DNA from: Nitrosomonas nitrosa
GTDB taxonomy: Bacteria > Pseudomonadota > Gammaproteobacteria > Burkholderiales > Nitrosomonadaceae
Direction: 5' to 3'
Length of the DNA stretch: 64,000 nt
Assembly: GCF_003051105.1 (NCBI RefSeq)
Contig: NZ_QAOO01000014.1
Span: 28,592 to 92,591 of the forward strand
Part shown: one piece after another, positions 18,289 to 27,931 of the stretch
How the letters are laid out: each line of letters starts with the position of its first letter
How positions within the stretch are numbered: position 1 is the stretch's first letter
Notes under the pieces: model-generated
Database searches by the model: none
What the model was told of the DNA's origin: nothing
Seen by the model: the letters and a program-made list of their open reading frames with translations, nothing else
Translations under genes and position numbers: made by a program

Positions 18289-19186
18289 GCAAATACCCGC
18301 TGCAAGTTTTTTTTCATTGCTTTCCGAAGAGGGGCTTAGAATAAGGCTAGGGCCGTTCAATGTGCGAATAAGCACAAATCTTCGTCATTTAGCCGAGCAG
18401 CTTCACTTTCTCTATGCACATTATGAATTGGTTGAAGATGAAATTACAGAATTTCATGTAAAAATTGTATCGAAACGTTCTATCCCGCGCCCTTTTTCTG
18501 CATCTGTTCACTTTTTGGTCGACGACCAAGAACCTTTTCCTCCCGCTCCCGTTAACCAAGCATTAGCCATATTGGAATGGGGAATCAATCTGGCCATTGC
18601 TCTCCGAACTAATCATTTGCTGCTATTTCATTCTGCCGCAGTGGAGAGGAATGGGAACGTCTTGTTGCTGCCAGCTTGGCCGGGAAGTGGCAAGACAACT
18701 TTATGCACGGTACTTGCTCATCGTGGATTTCGATTATTTTCAGATGAATTTGGGCTCATGGATACTGAATGCGATGAGCTTCTTCCCGTTCCCCGACTCA
18801 TGTCGCTCAAAAATCAGTCTATCGATGTCATCAAGCGCTATTTACCTGAAGCGTCAATGGGCCAAGCAATACCGCATACTCAGAAAGGGACGGTTGCGCA
18901 TGTTCGGCCACCGCAAGAGAGTATCGAGCAGTCTGCAAAAACTGCAAAAGCGAGATGGATTATTTTCCCAAAATGGGTTGCCGATTCGCCATTGAGACTT
19001 GAGCGTTTACCCCAGTCTGAGGCTTTCCTGTTACTGGCGAGTAACTCATTTAATTATGAAATACTCGGTGAGGCAGCTTATAAAGCCGTTACTCGTCTAG
19101 TGAAAACGTGTCATTGTTATAAACTTGTCTATTCCGATTTTGATCGTGTTCTAACTGCGTTAAACGAATTGACCTACGGTGGGTAA
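18278..19186 (+). CDS. HprK-related kinase A
   Basis: A 302-residue P-loop protein. Walker A is P135-G-S-G-K-T-T around 135-141 in LLLPAWPGSGKTTLC, preceded by LLLFHSAAVERNG and followed by FSDEFGLMD (about 154-162). This layout is that of the HPr kinase/phosphorylase C-terminal fold without the N-terminal HprK domain. Such stand-alone relatives (HprK-related kinase A) occur beside PqqD-like genes. The start is GTG at 18278, inside the end of the PqqD-like gene, and the stop overlaps the next gene by 8 bp. The substrate is unknown; the small Tat-signal protein or a sugar-linked partner are possibilities. Confidence 0.75.
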   Translation: MRVEQIPAASFFSLLSEEGLRIRLGPFNVRISTNLRHLAEQLHFLYAHYELVEDEITEFHVKIVSKRSIPRPFSASVHFLVDDQEPFPPAPVNQALAILEWGINLAIALRTNHLLLFHSAAVERNGNVLLLPAWPGSGKTTLCTVLAHRGFRLFSDEFGLMDTECDELLPVPRLMSLKNQSIDVIKRYLPEASMGQAIPHTQKGTVAHVRPPQESIEQSAKTAKARWIIFPKWVADSPLRLERLPQSEAFLLLASNSFNYEILGEAAYKAVTRLVKTCHCYKLVYSDFDRVLTALNELTYGG

Positions 19187-20285
19187 CTTCTCCAATCATC
19201 AAAAATTACTTCGTAATGCCTTGATCGATCCTGTCTCTGTACTCGATTACAGCATATCGGAATGGGAGTTGCTGTTACGTCTGGTCAGAAGGGTAAAACT
19301 CTTGGGACATTTAGCAATTGAGCTTGAGAGAAGGGGATTGTCGAATAAAATTCCTGTACGTGCAGCCAATCAACTGCGCTCTGGACTGATCAGAGCAAAA
19401 AAATTCCAGCAATTGGCGCGCTGGGAACTCGATAGAATTACTTGGGCATTGAAAGGTATGAATATCCCCGTCGTGGTGTTAAAAGGGGGGGCATATATGT
19501 TGGCAAGGCTTCCTTCAGCAGAAGGTCGGTTTTTCATTGATCTGGATATCATGGTCCCCCAAGAACAGTTGGATCAGGTAGAAGCATGTTTGCTGAAGCG
19601 AGGGTGGAGACATCGCGAGATTTCAACCTACGATGAACACTATTATCGGGCATGGAGTCAGGAGATTCCTGCGCTCATACATAGGGAACGGGAAACGGAG
19701 GTGGATATACACCATACCATCGCACCTGTGACGAGCCGGATTAGATTAGATGCGCGTTTATTATTCGATGATGCGATCACCGTTGGCAGCCCCGAATATC
19801 GGATACTCTGTCCTGTCGATATGGTGTTGCACTGCTCGGTCAATCTATTCCAGAACAACGAGCTGGCTGATGATTTGCGTGATTTGCTTGATCTGCACTC
19901 GATGCTGTGTGTGTTTCCTCATGAGGACACCCAATTTTGGGAAAAAATGATTAGCCGCGCTAACCAGCTACGTTTGGGGAGGCCGCTTTTTTATGGTATA
20001 TGGTTTACGCGCATGATTTTCCAAACACCCGTACCAGAAAAAATAGAAAATACGCTGAATCAAAAGCCAGGGCTGTTTTCGCGATGGATAATGAACGCAC
20101 TGGTTCCTTCTGCTTTATTGCCGTTGCACCCGGATTACCCAGCGAGATTTGCACAATTTGCGCGCTTTCTTTTGTATCTACGAAGCCATTGGATTAGGAT
20201 GCCATTTCATTTGCTGATATCGCACCTTGCTTATAAATGCTATTTGAGGTTGCGCCCACCCAGTAAGCCGATGATCAAAAAGTGA
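19179..20285 (+). CDS. Nucleotidyltransferase-fold protein (NTP_transf_5 type)
   Basis: A 368-residue protein with the pattern of the uncharacterised nucleotidyltransferase family PF14907: VVLKGGAYML near 100-109, then RFFIDLDIMVP with the D-L-D metal pair near 123-125, then a third acidic position in ETEVDIHH. The GTG start (19179) overlaps the kinase gene by 8 bp, so it is the last gene of the tightly packed cassette. Family members often lie in exopolysaccharide or peptide-modification clusters. Transfer of a nucleotide or sugar nucleotide to a protein or glycan is possible but unproven. Confidence 0.72.
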   Translation: MGNFSNHQKLLRNALIDPVSVLDYSISEWELLLRLVRRVKLLGHLAIELERRGLSNKIPVRAANQLRSGLIRAKKFQQLARWELDRITWALKGMNIPVVVLKGGAYMLARLPSAEGRFFIDLDIMVPQEQLDQVEACLLKRGWRHREISTYDEHYYRAWSQEIPALIHRERETEVDIHHTIAPVTSRIRLDARLLFDDAITVGSPEYRILCPVDMVLHCSVNLFQNNELADDLRDLLDLHSMLCVFPHEDTQFWEKMISRANQLRLGRPLFYGIWFTRMIFQTPVPEKIENTLNQKPGLFSRWIMNALVPSALLPLHPDYPARFAQFARFLLYLRSHWIRMPFHLLISHLAYKCYLRLRPPSKPMIKK

Positions 20286-20338
20286 GAGAAATAAGCGTTT
20301 GTTCGAGTAAAGCTTTTTCAAACTATTGGCTTGACCAT

Positions 20339-21781
20339 TCACAGCAAAAACAGCGTGGCAAGTCCCAGAAAAATGAAAAAACCGCCGCTGTCCGTTACGG
20401 CAGTAATCAGGACACTAGAGCCGATGGCAGGATCACGCCCCATTTTTTTTCGAGTTAATGGGATGAGCACTCCAACTAAAGCGGCCAACAGAAGATTCAG
20501 TACCATGGCTAATGCCATGACCAGTCCGAGCGGGATATTCTGATAAATAACATAGGTGAACAATCCTACGATGCTGCCCCACACTAGACCATTTACCAGA
20601 CTCACACCAATTTCTTTTCCGATCAACTTAAGTGTGCTGTCGGTATTGACCTGACCCAATGCGATTGCGCGAACGATCATCGTAATCGTTTGGTTGCCAG
20701 AATTTCCACCGACACCCGCAACAATGGGCATCAGTGCTGCAAGTGCGACCAATTTTTCAATGGAATCCTCAAATAGGCCAATAACGCGGGAAGCGATAAA
20801 AGCGGTTACCAGATTGATGGCAAGCCAAGCCCAACGGTTCTTGACACTCTTCCAGATAGGAGCAAATAAATCTTCTTCTTCACTCAAGCCGGCTTGACTA
20901 AGTGCCTCATTCTCTGCTTTTTCCCGAATGAAGTCGATTACGGAATTAACCGTGACGCGCCCTAATAGCTTGCCATCTACATCAATGACCGACGCAGAAA
21001 CAAGATCATAACGTTCAAATGCTTCTGTTGCCTGTTGCGCTTTGTCATACGGCTGGAATTTGACGTTTTCCTTGGTCATTGCCTCACTCACCATAACGTC
21101 AGGGTCTGTGACCAATAGTCGATTTAATAATAAAACACCTTTGAGATGTTCATTCCGGTCGACGACAAATAGCTGGTCGGTATGATCGGGTAACTCGCCC
21201 AGGCGCCGGAGGTAGCGCAGCACCACTTCTAACCTGACGTCTTCGCGGATGGTAATGACATCGAAATCCATGAGCGCGCCGACAGAGTCTTCTGGGTAAG
21301 ACATCGCTGCACGCAGTTGTTCGCGCTCACCAAGTGGGAGTGAACGAAAAACGTCCTCAATAACTTCAATGGGTAGATCGGGTGCAAGATCGGCGATTTC
21401 ATCTGCATCAAGTTGTTCGGCAGCCGCAACGAGCTCACTGCTACCCATCGTTGCGATGAGCGTTTCTCGCACGGCGTCGGACACTTCGAGCAGCACCTCT
21501 CCGTCGTTTTCAGCTTTGACCAGATTCCATAGAAAAAGCCGATCTTCTAATGGCAAAGCTTCCAGGATATGAGCAATATCAGCTGGATGGAGTTTATCCA
21601 GCATGTTTTGGAGGCTGGCTAGATTTTGTTTTTGGATAACAGATTCGACGAGGTCCTGACGTGGCGGGTGGTCTTGCAGGCGTACCAACCCTTCTACGAG
21701 CTTATACTTGCGCAGTAAGTACATTATTCGCTCGAGCTTGCTTTGCAAGTCTTCGTTTTCGTGTTGGTTTTCTTCAGTCAT
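20339..21781 (-). CDS. mgtE: Magnesium transporter MgtE
   Basis: Mg2+ channel of the inner membrane, 480 residues. The acidic N-domain (to about 165) contains LHPADIAHILEALP, followed by a CBS pair (about 165-290) with SEAMTKENVKFQPYDKAQQA. After the plug helix come five membrane segments with the signature GVGGNSGNQTITMIVRAIA and the C-terminal TAVTDSGGFFIFLGLATLF holding the pore aspartate. It converges on the nucleotidyltransferase gene with 53 bp between stops. The 263-bp stretch 21782-22044 downstream of mtgA and upstream of mgtE shows no further gene. Confidence 0.96.
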   Translation of the reverse strand: MTEENQHENEDLQSKLERIMYLLRKYKLVEGLVRLQDHPPRQDLVESVIQKQNLASLQNMLDKLHPADIAHILEALPLEDRLFLWNLVKAENDGEVLLEVSDAVRETLIATMGSSELVAAAEQLDADEIADLAPDLPIEVIEDVFRSLPLGEREQLRAAMSYPEDSVGALMDFDVITIREDVRLEVVLRYLRRLGELPDHTDQLFVVDRNEHLKGVLLLNRLLVTDPDVMVSEAMTKENVKFQPYDKAQQATEAFERYDLVSASVIDVDGKLLGRVTVNSVIDFIREKAENEALSQAGLSEEEDLFAPIWKSVKNRWAWLAINLVTAFIASRVIGLFEDSIEKLVALAALMPIVAGVGGNSGNQTITMIVRAIALGQVNTDSTLKLIGKEIGVSLVNGLVWGSIVGLFTYVIYQNIPLGLVMALAMVLNLLLAALVGVLIPLTRKKMGRDPAIGSSVLITAVTDSGGFFIFLGLATLFLL

Positions 21782-22044
21782 AACTGCCTATCCGCTAAAA
21801 GAAGAAGAGATCTTGCTATTCGTAAATAATTCGATTCCGGTGTGCCAAAAAGACTAGAGTGCTTTTTTGTTATATCACAGGAACAAGCGTTGATCTTTAC
21901 AGATTTGTTGAATGCGAAGTCAAAGTATAAAAATGAACTTCGATGAGGGTGAATATTGAACAGTCTTAGTGCTTAAACCAGTTCGCAGAAGTAGAAGACG
22001 GGCAGACTGCTTTCTAATGATAAATCCCAATTAGATAAATTATA

Positions 22045-22743
22045 TCATGGAACTTGCGCTAGAGGCATGCGGCGGTGAATGATGTCACGCTTCCTAATTA
22101 GTTTTTCCGCCTGGCGATTGCGTTCATAATAACGTGGATTGGGCAGCATTGAGGCAAGATAGGCGGCTTGCCTGCCGTTAAGTACTGAGGCTGATACACC
22201 GAAATAATGCTGCGCCGCGGCTTCTGCGCCAAAAACATCATGACCCCATTCAATGATGTTCATATAAATCTCCAAAATACGGCGCTTTGACAGGATACTT
22301 TCGAGCATGATTGTGATCATTGCTTCTTCCAATTTGCGACTGATCGTTTTTTTGTCGGACAAAAATAAATTTTTAGCGAGTTGCTGACTAATCGTTGAGC
22401 CACCGGCTGACCATTTTCTTTGTTCAATATTTTTTTCGAGAGCATGCTTGATCGAATCAAAATCGAAGCCGCCATGTTTCAAGAATTGGCTGTCCTCCGA
22501 AGCAATAATGGCCCGTTTTAGATGAACAGAAATATCTTCATAATTTACCCACTGATGGCGTAGCTTGGCATCGGGATGCGTTTGTCTAAGCTCTTCCAGC
22601 CGGGTCTGCATAAACGCGCTAGTGTGCGGGTTATAGCGTTCCCAATAAACGATGTGAAGAAGGAGCCAGCTTAAGTAAATTAAAGCGACGCCCCCTGTTG
22701 CTAGCAATAGCCGCCACGACCAGCGTTTAAGAAAATGTCTCAT
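22045..22743 (-). CDS. mtgA: Monofunctional peptidoglycan glycosyltransferase
   Basis: Family 51 glycosyltransferase that polymerises lipid II into glycan strands without a transpeptidase domain. The 232 residues have a membrane anchor at 11-32, the catalytic glutamate E83 in AIIASEDSQFLKHGGFD, and the second motif GGSTISQQLAKNLFLS (about 115-130). The RKLEEAMITIMLE and EIYMNIIEWGHDVFG motifs follow. Length is standard for MtgA. It lies 96 bp after aroE and may share its transcript. Confidence 0.96.
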   Translation of the reverse strand: MRHFLKRWSWRLLLATGGVALIYLSWLLLHIVYWERYNPHTSAFMQTRLEELRQTHPDAKLRHQWVNYEDISVHLKRAIIASEDSQFLKHGGFDFDSIKHALEKNIEQRKWSAGGSTISQQLAKNLFLSDKKTISRKLEEAMITIMLESILSKRRILEIYMNIIEWGHDVFGAEAAAQHYFGVSASVLNGRQAAYLASMLPNPRYYERNRQAEKLIRKRDIIHRRMPLAQVP

Positions 22744-22839
22744 CTTGGTTGTGTGATGCTATCAATTTAAAAATAAATAGAAAGACAGAAGGAGAGATCG
22801 ATGCCGCGTGCGTATCGGGTGCGTCAAGGTGCTGAGTCA

Positions 22840-23661
22840 CTACCTGTTATTTTTGAGCATTTCTATTATTTTTCTTGTTTCTGGTCTAATACCGCGCCAT
22901 ACATAAAATGATTCTGCGGCTTGTTCAACTAGCATACCGATTCCGTCAGCGAGATGGTGTGCGCCTTGTTGTTGGGCAAAGATCAAGAAAGGAGTCAGAT
23001 TTCGGCTATACATCATGTCGTATGCTAGTGTCGTTTCCTTGAACAGACCTGTGGGGAGTGGGGGTAATTTATCTTGAAGGCTTGCCGATGTTGCATTGAT
23101 GATAATATCAAAGCTTTCACCAGAGAAATCCTGGAAGTGGCCGGATACAATTTGACCATGAGAGGAAAATTGTGTTTGCAATAGCTGTGCTTTGGTTTGC
23201 GTGCGGTTCGCGATGGCTAGCAGACGTGGCTTACGTTCTAGTAGTGGCAAAATGACGCCACGTGCAGCACCGCCCGCACCCATTAGCAGTATACTTTTCC
23301 CCGAAATGGGAATCTCCTGATTTACTTCTATATCTCTGATGAGACCAGTGCCGTCGGTGTTGTCGCCAAGAATAGGATGATTTTGATCAAATTTAAGGGT
23401 ATTGACAGCTTGTGCCGCATTCGCCCGATCAGTCAACCGAATCGATAAAGTGTACGCTTCTTGTTTGAAAGGGAGTGTTACATTCAAACCTTTCCCCCCT
23501 TTTTGTTGAAAAGCGCTTACTGTCGCGGCAAAACCTTCCAAAGGCGCCAAAATGGCGTTGTATTGGATATCCTGGTGAGTTTGCCTAGCAAATTCCATAT
23601 GAATGATGGGCGATTTGCTATGGTGAATAGGGTTGCCAATTACCGCATAAAGATCAGGCAT
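22840..23661 (-). CDS. aroE: Shikimate dehydrogenase (NADP+)
   Basis: Reduces 3-dehydroshikimate to shikimate in aromatic synthesis. The open frame begins 18 codons earlier, but the ATG at 23659-23661 starts MPDLYAVIGNPIHHSKSP, the conserved N-terminus, giving 273 residues. Shikimate-binding S15 and S17, catalytic K66 (NVTLPFK) and D103 (GDNTDGTG) are present, as is the NADP loop GAGGAARGVILPL (128-140). The 291 bp upstream of this start (23662-23952) has no gene. Confidence 0.95.
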   Translation of the reverse strand: MPDLYAVIGNPIHHSKSPIIHMEFARQTHQDIQYNAILAPLEGFAATVSAFQQKGGKGLNVTLPFKQEAYTLSIRLTDRANAAQAVNTLKFDQNHPILGDNTDGTGLIRDIEVNQEIPISGKSILLMGAGGAARGVILPLLERKPRLLAIANRTQTKAQLLQTQFSSHGQIVSGHFQDFSGESFDIIINATSASLQDKLPPLPTGLFKETTLAYDMMYSRNLTPFLIFAQQQGAHHLADGIGMLVEQAAESFYVWRGIRPETRKIIEMLKNNR

Positions 23662-23952
23662 AAACTTGTTTATCGTAAAGTGTTGACAGAAAGCGGTCAC
23701 GATCACTATGACCAATGGTATTCTACTGGTTATCCAAGGAATCTCAATCGGACAGCCAGTTTATGTTAATTCAATCTAAGATAAATGCGATGCGATTGTG
23801 CCGTTCTATCCCTGCACGAAAAATAACGCCAAATTAACGTCTTGTATTTCATAAAGTGTATTTCATACTGATTTTTGTCAGTATATAGGCAGAGATCGTG
23901 CTTATAGATCAGATTATTGAAAGTGCTGTCTGACTAACAGTGGTTCCAAGAA

Positions 23953-24864
23953 TTATTCGCTGAATAATTTTTCTGAGCGGGCAAATACCCATGTGCGGGT
24001 AATATGCAAGATGTCGGTATCGCGGCTTATGTCCGGCGGGAAAGGCGCGAAGCCGTTCTGTGCCGCCAACCGGACTATGTGTATGGCGGCATCATCGAGA
24101 ATCTTGATTCCAGACGATCGATCGATTCCAATCGATTCAAGGCTGCCATCCGACCGGATGCCGACGGTCAGTTGCAAGCTTCCAAACAGTTTTTGCTTTC
24201 TTGCTGCCTCCGGATAGTTCAGATTGCCGATACGCTCGACCTTCAGCCGCCAATCCTCCACATAACGTGCAAATCGATATTCTTTGGTACGTGCCCCGAT
24301 AAATCTCCGTTTGGGTCGTTTCTGATATTCTTCATACTCTTTAGCAATTTGAGCCTCTAGGCGGGCGATTTCAAAACTGCGCTGCAATAAATCTTTGCTG
24401 TCTACGGCGGGGGATGGTTCACTTTCAGATTGGATAGGTTGGTCGTCGCTTTGGATAACGCGTGGCTTGCTTTCAACGGCGGTCAAGAGCTGTTTCACTT
24501 CCTTCTCTAACTGCTTGGTTTTTTTTGTGGCTTGTGCGAGATCGACAAGTGGTTTGGATTGAGGCAGCACTGGAAAAGGTGATTTTGCACGTCTGTCATC
24601 ATCAACATTGCCCCCGCCTTCCAAATTGGCCTGTGACAATACATTTGTATCGTCAATAGGCTTATGCTCGGTTTTGCTATTGACCAGGATAACTTCTAGC
24701 GATTTCGCTACTTTGTTGAGGGGAAATTCTGGTGTTTTAAATGTGACACCCAAAATAATCAACGCATGAAACAGCAGCGAAATCAGAATGGCCGCATGGA
24801 TAGCTTTTGGCCGCCATGCAGCCCAGGAATGAGGGGTCTGAAGCTTATTATGATTTGACATCAT
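23953..24864 (-). CDS. TonB family energy-transducing protein
   Basis: A 303-residue protein with one membrane segment near residues 24-42, a long charged linker with predicted helix (KKTKQLEKEVKQLL and FEIARLEAQIAKEYEEYQKR) and a TonB C-terminal domain from about 205. That domain includes GNLNYPEAARKQKLFGSLQL and the family's VGIRSDGSLESIGIDRSSG. It would span the periplasm to power an outer-membrane receptor. No exbB/exbD or receptor gene lies nearby, so the partner is unknown. The linker is helical rather than the proline-rich type of classical TonB. Confidence 0.9.
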   Translation of the reverse strand: MMSNHNKLQTPHSWAAWRPKAIHAAILISLLFHALIILGVTFKTPEFPLNKVAKSLEVILVNSKTEHKPIDDTNVLSQANLEGGGNVDDDRRAKSPFPVLPQSKPLVDLAQATKKTKQLEKEVKQLLTAVESKPRVIQSDDQPIQSESEPSPAVDSKDLLQRSFEIARLEAQIAKEYEEYQKRPKRRFIGARTKEYRFARYVEDWRLKVERIGNLNYPEAARKQKLFGSLQLTVGIRSDGSLESIGIDRSSGIKILDDAAIHIVRLAAQNGFAPFPPDISRDTDILHITRTWVFARSEKLFSE

Positions 24865-24955
24865 AAAATGAGCAAAGGAGTCGCTTTAGCCAGTTGAATG
24901 ATTGTTCGTAAACGAATAAGTTGAAAAGGGTTTCATTGAACAATGGAATATATTT

Positions 24956-26812
24956 TTAAATATGTTCTTTGTGAAGAAATTTTGTGTTTAAAGTACATTC
25001 GAGCAAGTCGATCTGAGATATTTCTAATTTGACTTGTGTGCCGGGTGACAGGTCGGGCAATGAAGAGACGCGCGTAATCAATGGAATACGGTCAAATTTT
25101 ACCAAATTCTCTTTGAGGACTTGCGCGCCTGTAATTTGAATATTTTCTTGTATCAGCCAACGTAGACACCAATAACGCTCCATTGATCGTTGGAATTCAT
25201 TATAAATACCATAGACTTGTTCAAAGTCCCGCATCGAGATTAGCAAATCATCGCTATCTTTGGAATAAGGCGGCGTGCTATCGGTCAGCAGTGCAATGAG
25301 TTGTCGCTGATTGATGAGGTCGACGTAACGGCGCATTGGTGAACTGCTCCACGCATACTGTGCTACACCGAGACCTTGATGAGGTGCAGGGGAAAGGCTC
25401 ATTCTTACTTTTCCACTATTTTGGCTGCGATAAATACCGGCAATTCCAGCATCGGCAAGTTGTTTGCCCCATTCGGTATTTGCAAAAATCATTAATTCCG
25501 ACACAACCCGGTCAATCGGTGAGCCGCGGCGGCGCTCCTGTATGATGATGCGCTCTTGTTCAACGAAAAAGCTGTAATCGATTTTTTCATTATTGGCATC
25601 ATTTTCTTTGCCACGCTGGATTTCCATCTTGCGGGAGAAGTTCCACAGCAAGGACAATTCTTGAGCAAACGGGTAGTTCGTGAGATTTTTTCTCAGCGTA
25701 TTTTCATTGAATTGCTGCTCAAGCGCATCATGGCGTAAATTAGCGATGATCTTGATTTTTTCTATACGACTATAAGTGCTCGTGACCGTGAAGTCATCTG
25801 CAACCTCCAGATAAAGTGAGAGTGCCGGACATAAGCGTGCTTCACTGAGCGTATAGCTATCGATTGTTTTCTCGGGAAGCATGGTGATTTTTTGGCCAGG
25901 CAGATATACAGTGGACAGGCGCTTTGCTGCTATTTGATCCAATAGTGAACCTGGCGCAATACCCAGAGCGGGTGCAGCGATATGAATACCGATGCGAAAA
26001 CTACCCATGGGCAGAAGCGAAACAGAGAAAGCATCGTCAATTTCAGTGGTGGTAGCATCATCGATACTGAAAGCTGATACGTCGGCTACGGGCAGATCGT
26101 CGTGATCGACGTATGCAAACTCTATGTCGGGGATATCGAAAGCAGTTCCATCGGGAAAATGTTCCCGTAAAAATAGATTAAAGTGATAATCATGCGTTGA
26201 TGCAATGGCGCCGCATTTTTCTAATAGTTTTGGTACGCTGAGTTTGGTGGCCGTACAAACGGATTCGAGTGCTTTCCATTCAACCGTACTTTTGTTCGGT
26301 TTGTAGAGTAAATCATCCAAATGGGGCTTAAACTCCTCTGGAAGAGAAAAATCACTCAGTTGTTGCTTATAACGCGCATGCAGTTCTGCTTCTAACCGTT
26401 TTTTTTCTTGACTGGCGAGCGCAGCACGTAGCGCTTCCGGTGGAGCGGCTTTGTAGCGCCCCTGCCCCTTGCGATAAAAATACATGGGAGCGCTATTCAG
26501 TAGAATCATAATTGCAGCGACTTCTACCGGGCTCGGCGTATGTCCGAAATAATCCGCTGCAAGCGTATGACTCGAAAATTCTTCACTATCAGCACAATAT
26601 TCCCAGAGAAAATCTGTATCCAACTCGGCAGCTACTTGTTGCGCTTGATGCATGAATTCATATAAAGGAGGCACCTCAAATCGTAGCAATACCGATGAAG
26701 CTTTTATTTTGGATCGCTTGCCGTGCGAAGCTTCAACGTGTAGGGAAGTCATGTTGTCGGCTAACACTGAGCCGACTTTAAAGGTGCCGGATTCTTCGTA
26801 AAATACGTTCAC
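24956..26812 (-). CDS. RNase II family (RNB domain) exoribonuclease
   Basis: A 618-residue RNB-domain protein predicted to degrade RNA 3' to 5'. The metal site is FSIDDATTTEIDDAFSV: the aspartates matching D201, D209 and D210 of E. coli RNase II are present, and the position of D207 is glutamate, as in some divergent subgroups. SSPMRRYVDLINQRQL matches the RNA-contact motif near the C-terminus. No complete C-terminal S1 domain is evident. The GTG start (26810-26812) is supported by AAAGGA eight bases upstream. It is not a canonical rnb or rnr, so I give no symbol. Confidence 0.88.
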   Translation of the reverse strand: MNVFYEESGTFKVGSVLADNMTSLHVEASHGKRSKIKASSVLLRFEVPPLYEFMHQAQQVAAELDTDFLWEYCADSEEFSSHTLAADYFGHTPSPVEVAAIMILLNSAPMYFYRKGQGRYKAAPPEALRAALASQEKKRLEAELHARYKQQLSDFSLPEEFKPHLDDLLYKPNKSTVEWKALESVCTATKLSVPKLLEKCGAIASTHDYHFNLFLREHFPDGTAFDIPDIEFAYVDHDDLPVADVSAFSIDDATTTEIDDAFSVSLLPMGSFRIGIHIAAPALGIAPGSLLDQIAAKRLSTVYLPGQKITMLPEKTIDSYTLSEARLCPALSLYLEVADDFTVTSTYSRIEKIKIIANLRHDALEQQFNENTLRKNLTNYPFAQELSLLWNFSRKMEIQRGKENDANNEKIDYSFFVEQERIIIQERRRGSPIDRVVSELMIFANTEWGKQLADAGIAGIYRSQNSGKVRMSLSPAPHQGLGVAQYAWSSSPMRRYVDLINQRQLIALLTDSTPPYSKDSDDLLISMRDFEQVYGIYNEFQRSMERYWCLRWLIQENIQITGAQVLKENLVKFDRIPLITRVSSLPDLSPGTQVKLEISQIDLLECTLNTKFLHKEHI

Positions 26813-27062
26813 GGAATGATCCTTTCATACGAAATCAAGGCGTTCGATAACGATCCTCGAGACTGAGCTGTCAAAAATCCATTCATTAAAAGTAGACACA
26901 TAATTAATTTTATCATGCTTAACAATATGATTATTAGATATAATCCTTGTCGTGACTTGATATATACTGCCTTAAGCTAAGTAAGGGGTGACGGGTGACA
27001 CGGTTTTCAGATAGAGACTGTTTGTACACTAAAAATCCAACAAGCTGGTTGAGAAGATTTGC

Positions 27063-27108
27063 ATAGGCCATTTCTTGGCGTACTTTATTGCGCCTATTTT
27101 TTTGTTTT
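27063..27108 (+). terminator. Terminator-like hairpin with long T-run
   Basis: ATAGGC (27063-27068) pairs with GCCTAT (27092-27097), with an alternative inner stem GGCG/CGCC (27077-27080 and 27091-27094). It is directly followed by a run of more than twelve bases that is almost all T. No plus-strand gene precedes it, so it may end a small RNA or be a relic. A short AATCCAAC...GTTG..GATT hairpin lies about 40 bases upstream. Confidence 0.45.
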
Positions 27109-27657
27109 TTTAAAGATAAGAGCATGTTTCGGTTAATAGCAAGAAAAATATGTCGATGAATACCCTATCAAGACAAACAACTTGTTATAAAGTTTGAGTG
27201 GATCCATAAGTGTTTTTAATTCTATTTTTTGAACAGCGCGGGCGACGTTGGCTGGGATAGTGTAGGGATGGGTTTGAGCGCAATCAAACCAGGCAATATT
27301 CCATCGGTGAGTATAGTGAGTATATTTAGCGTAAAGTCAAGGCGGTATGAGCAAAACGAAGCAGCAAGTATATCGAACCCTTTGTGGTCATGTTGAAACT
27401 ATACCTGAATATAGAAAGTTGGTTCCGGTTCATGATAATGCGTAAGCGAACTCTTTGGGTAAACGTGATCGGTCGTGCTTAAAAGTATATTTTTATGGAA
27501 TGGGTGAGCCTTATGTCTTGTTTGCTCAATTAAAGCTTAAGCTGAATCCCCTTTAAATGACAACGGTTGAATATGTTCGTCGGTACACCAGAGCAGCCTG
27601 CTTCTAGTTTTTCCAAAAAGGAGGTAGATGGCTTTGTTACACCCGAGTTAATCGATC

Positions 27658-27912
27658 GATCACCTAGAAATATTCGGTGATACGGGCATGGTCAATACTG
27701 AAGCAGATCTCCAGTATGGCCGCACAGAAAACACAGTGCCAAAGAACCCTAATATCGATTCACGTTTTCAGATTAATTCTCCCACGGCAGTCAGTTCTGT
27801 CCGGGGCACCGATTTCCGATATGAACGAACACCTCTGACCATTCCGCTTAAGCCATTACCTGATGTCTATATGAATTTGTGCTGCTATTCGGTCAAATTC
27901 ATAATGAAATAG
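27658..27912 (+). pseudogene. Remnant of a FecR-domain protein
   Basis: The frame from 27658 reads DHLEIFGDTGMVNTEADL and, further on, SRFQINSPTAVSSVRGTDFR. This closely follows the FecR-domain pattern (...PTAVAAVRGTDFRV...) of LysM/FecR-type periplasmic proteins. It is about 85 codons long, is closed by a stop just upstream of 27652, and lacks the rest of the domain and any signal peptide. The DNA from 26,813 to 27,650 has no gene I can identify. A 7-bp inverted repeat GGTTTGA/TCAAACC lies at 27271-27290. Confidence 0.55.
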
Positions 27913-27931
27913 CTGCCATCGCAAATGGCAC

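Noticed and set aside
24004..24360. 118-codon plus-strand frame opposite the TonB-like gene
   Set aside because: Antisense shadow of a clear TonB-type domain.
26934..27125. 63-codon minus-strand frame in the gene-free stretch
   Set aside because: Low-complexity basic start caused by the T-run of the terminator; no start signal.
27109..27657. Transposase or insertion-sequence remnant
   Set aside because: A 7-bp inverted repeat at 27271-27290 is present but no transposase motif or target duplication is visible.
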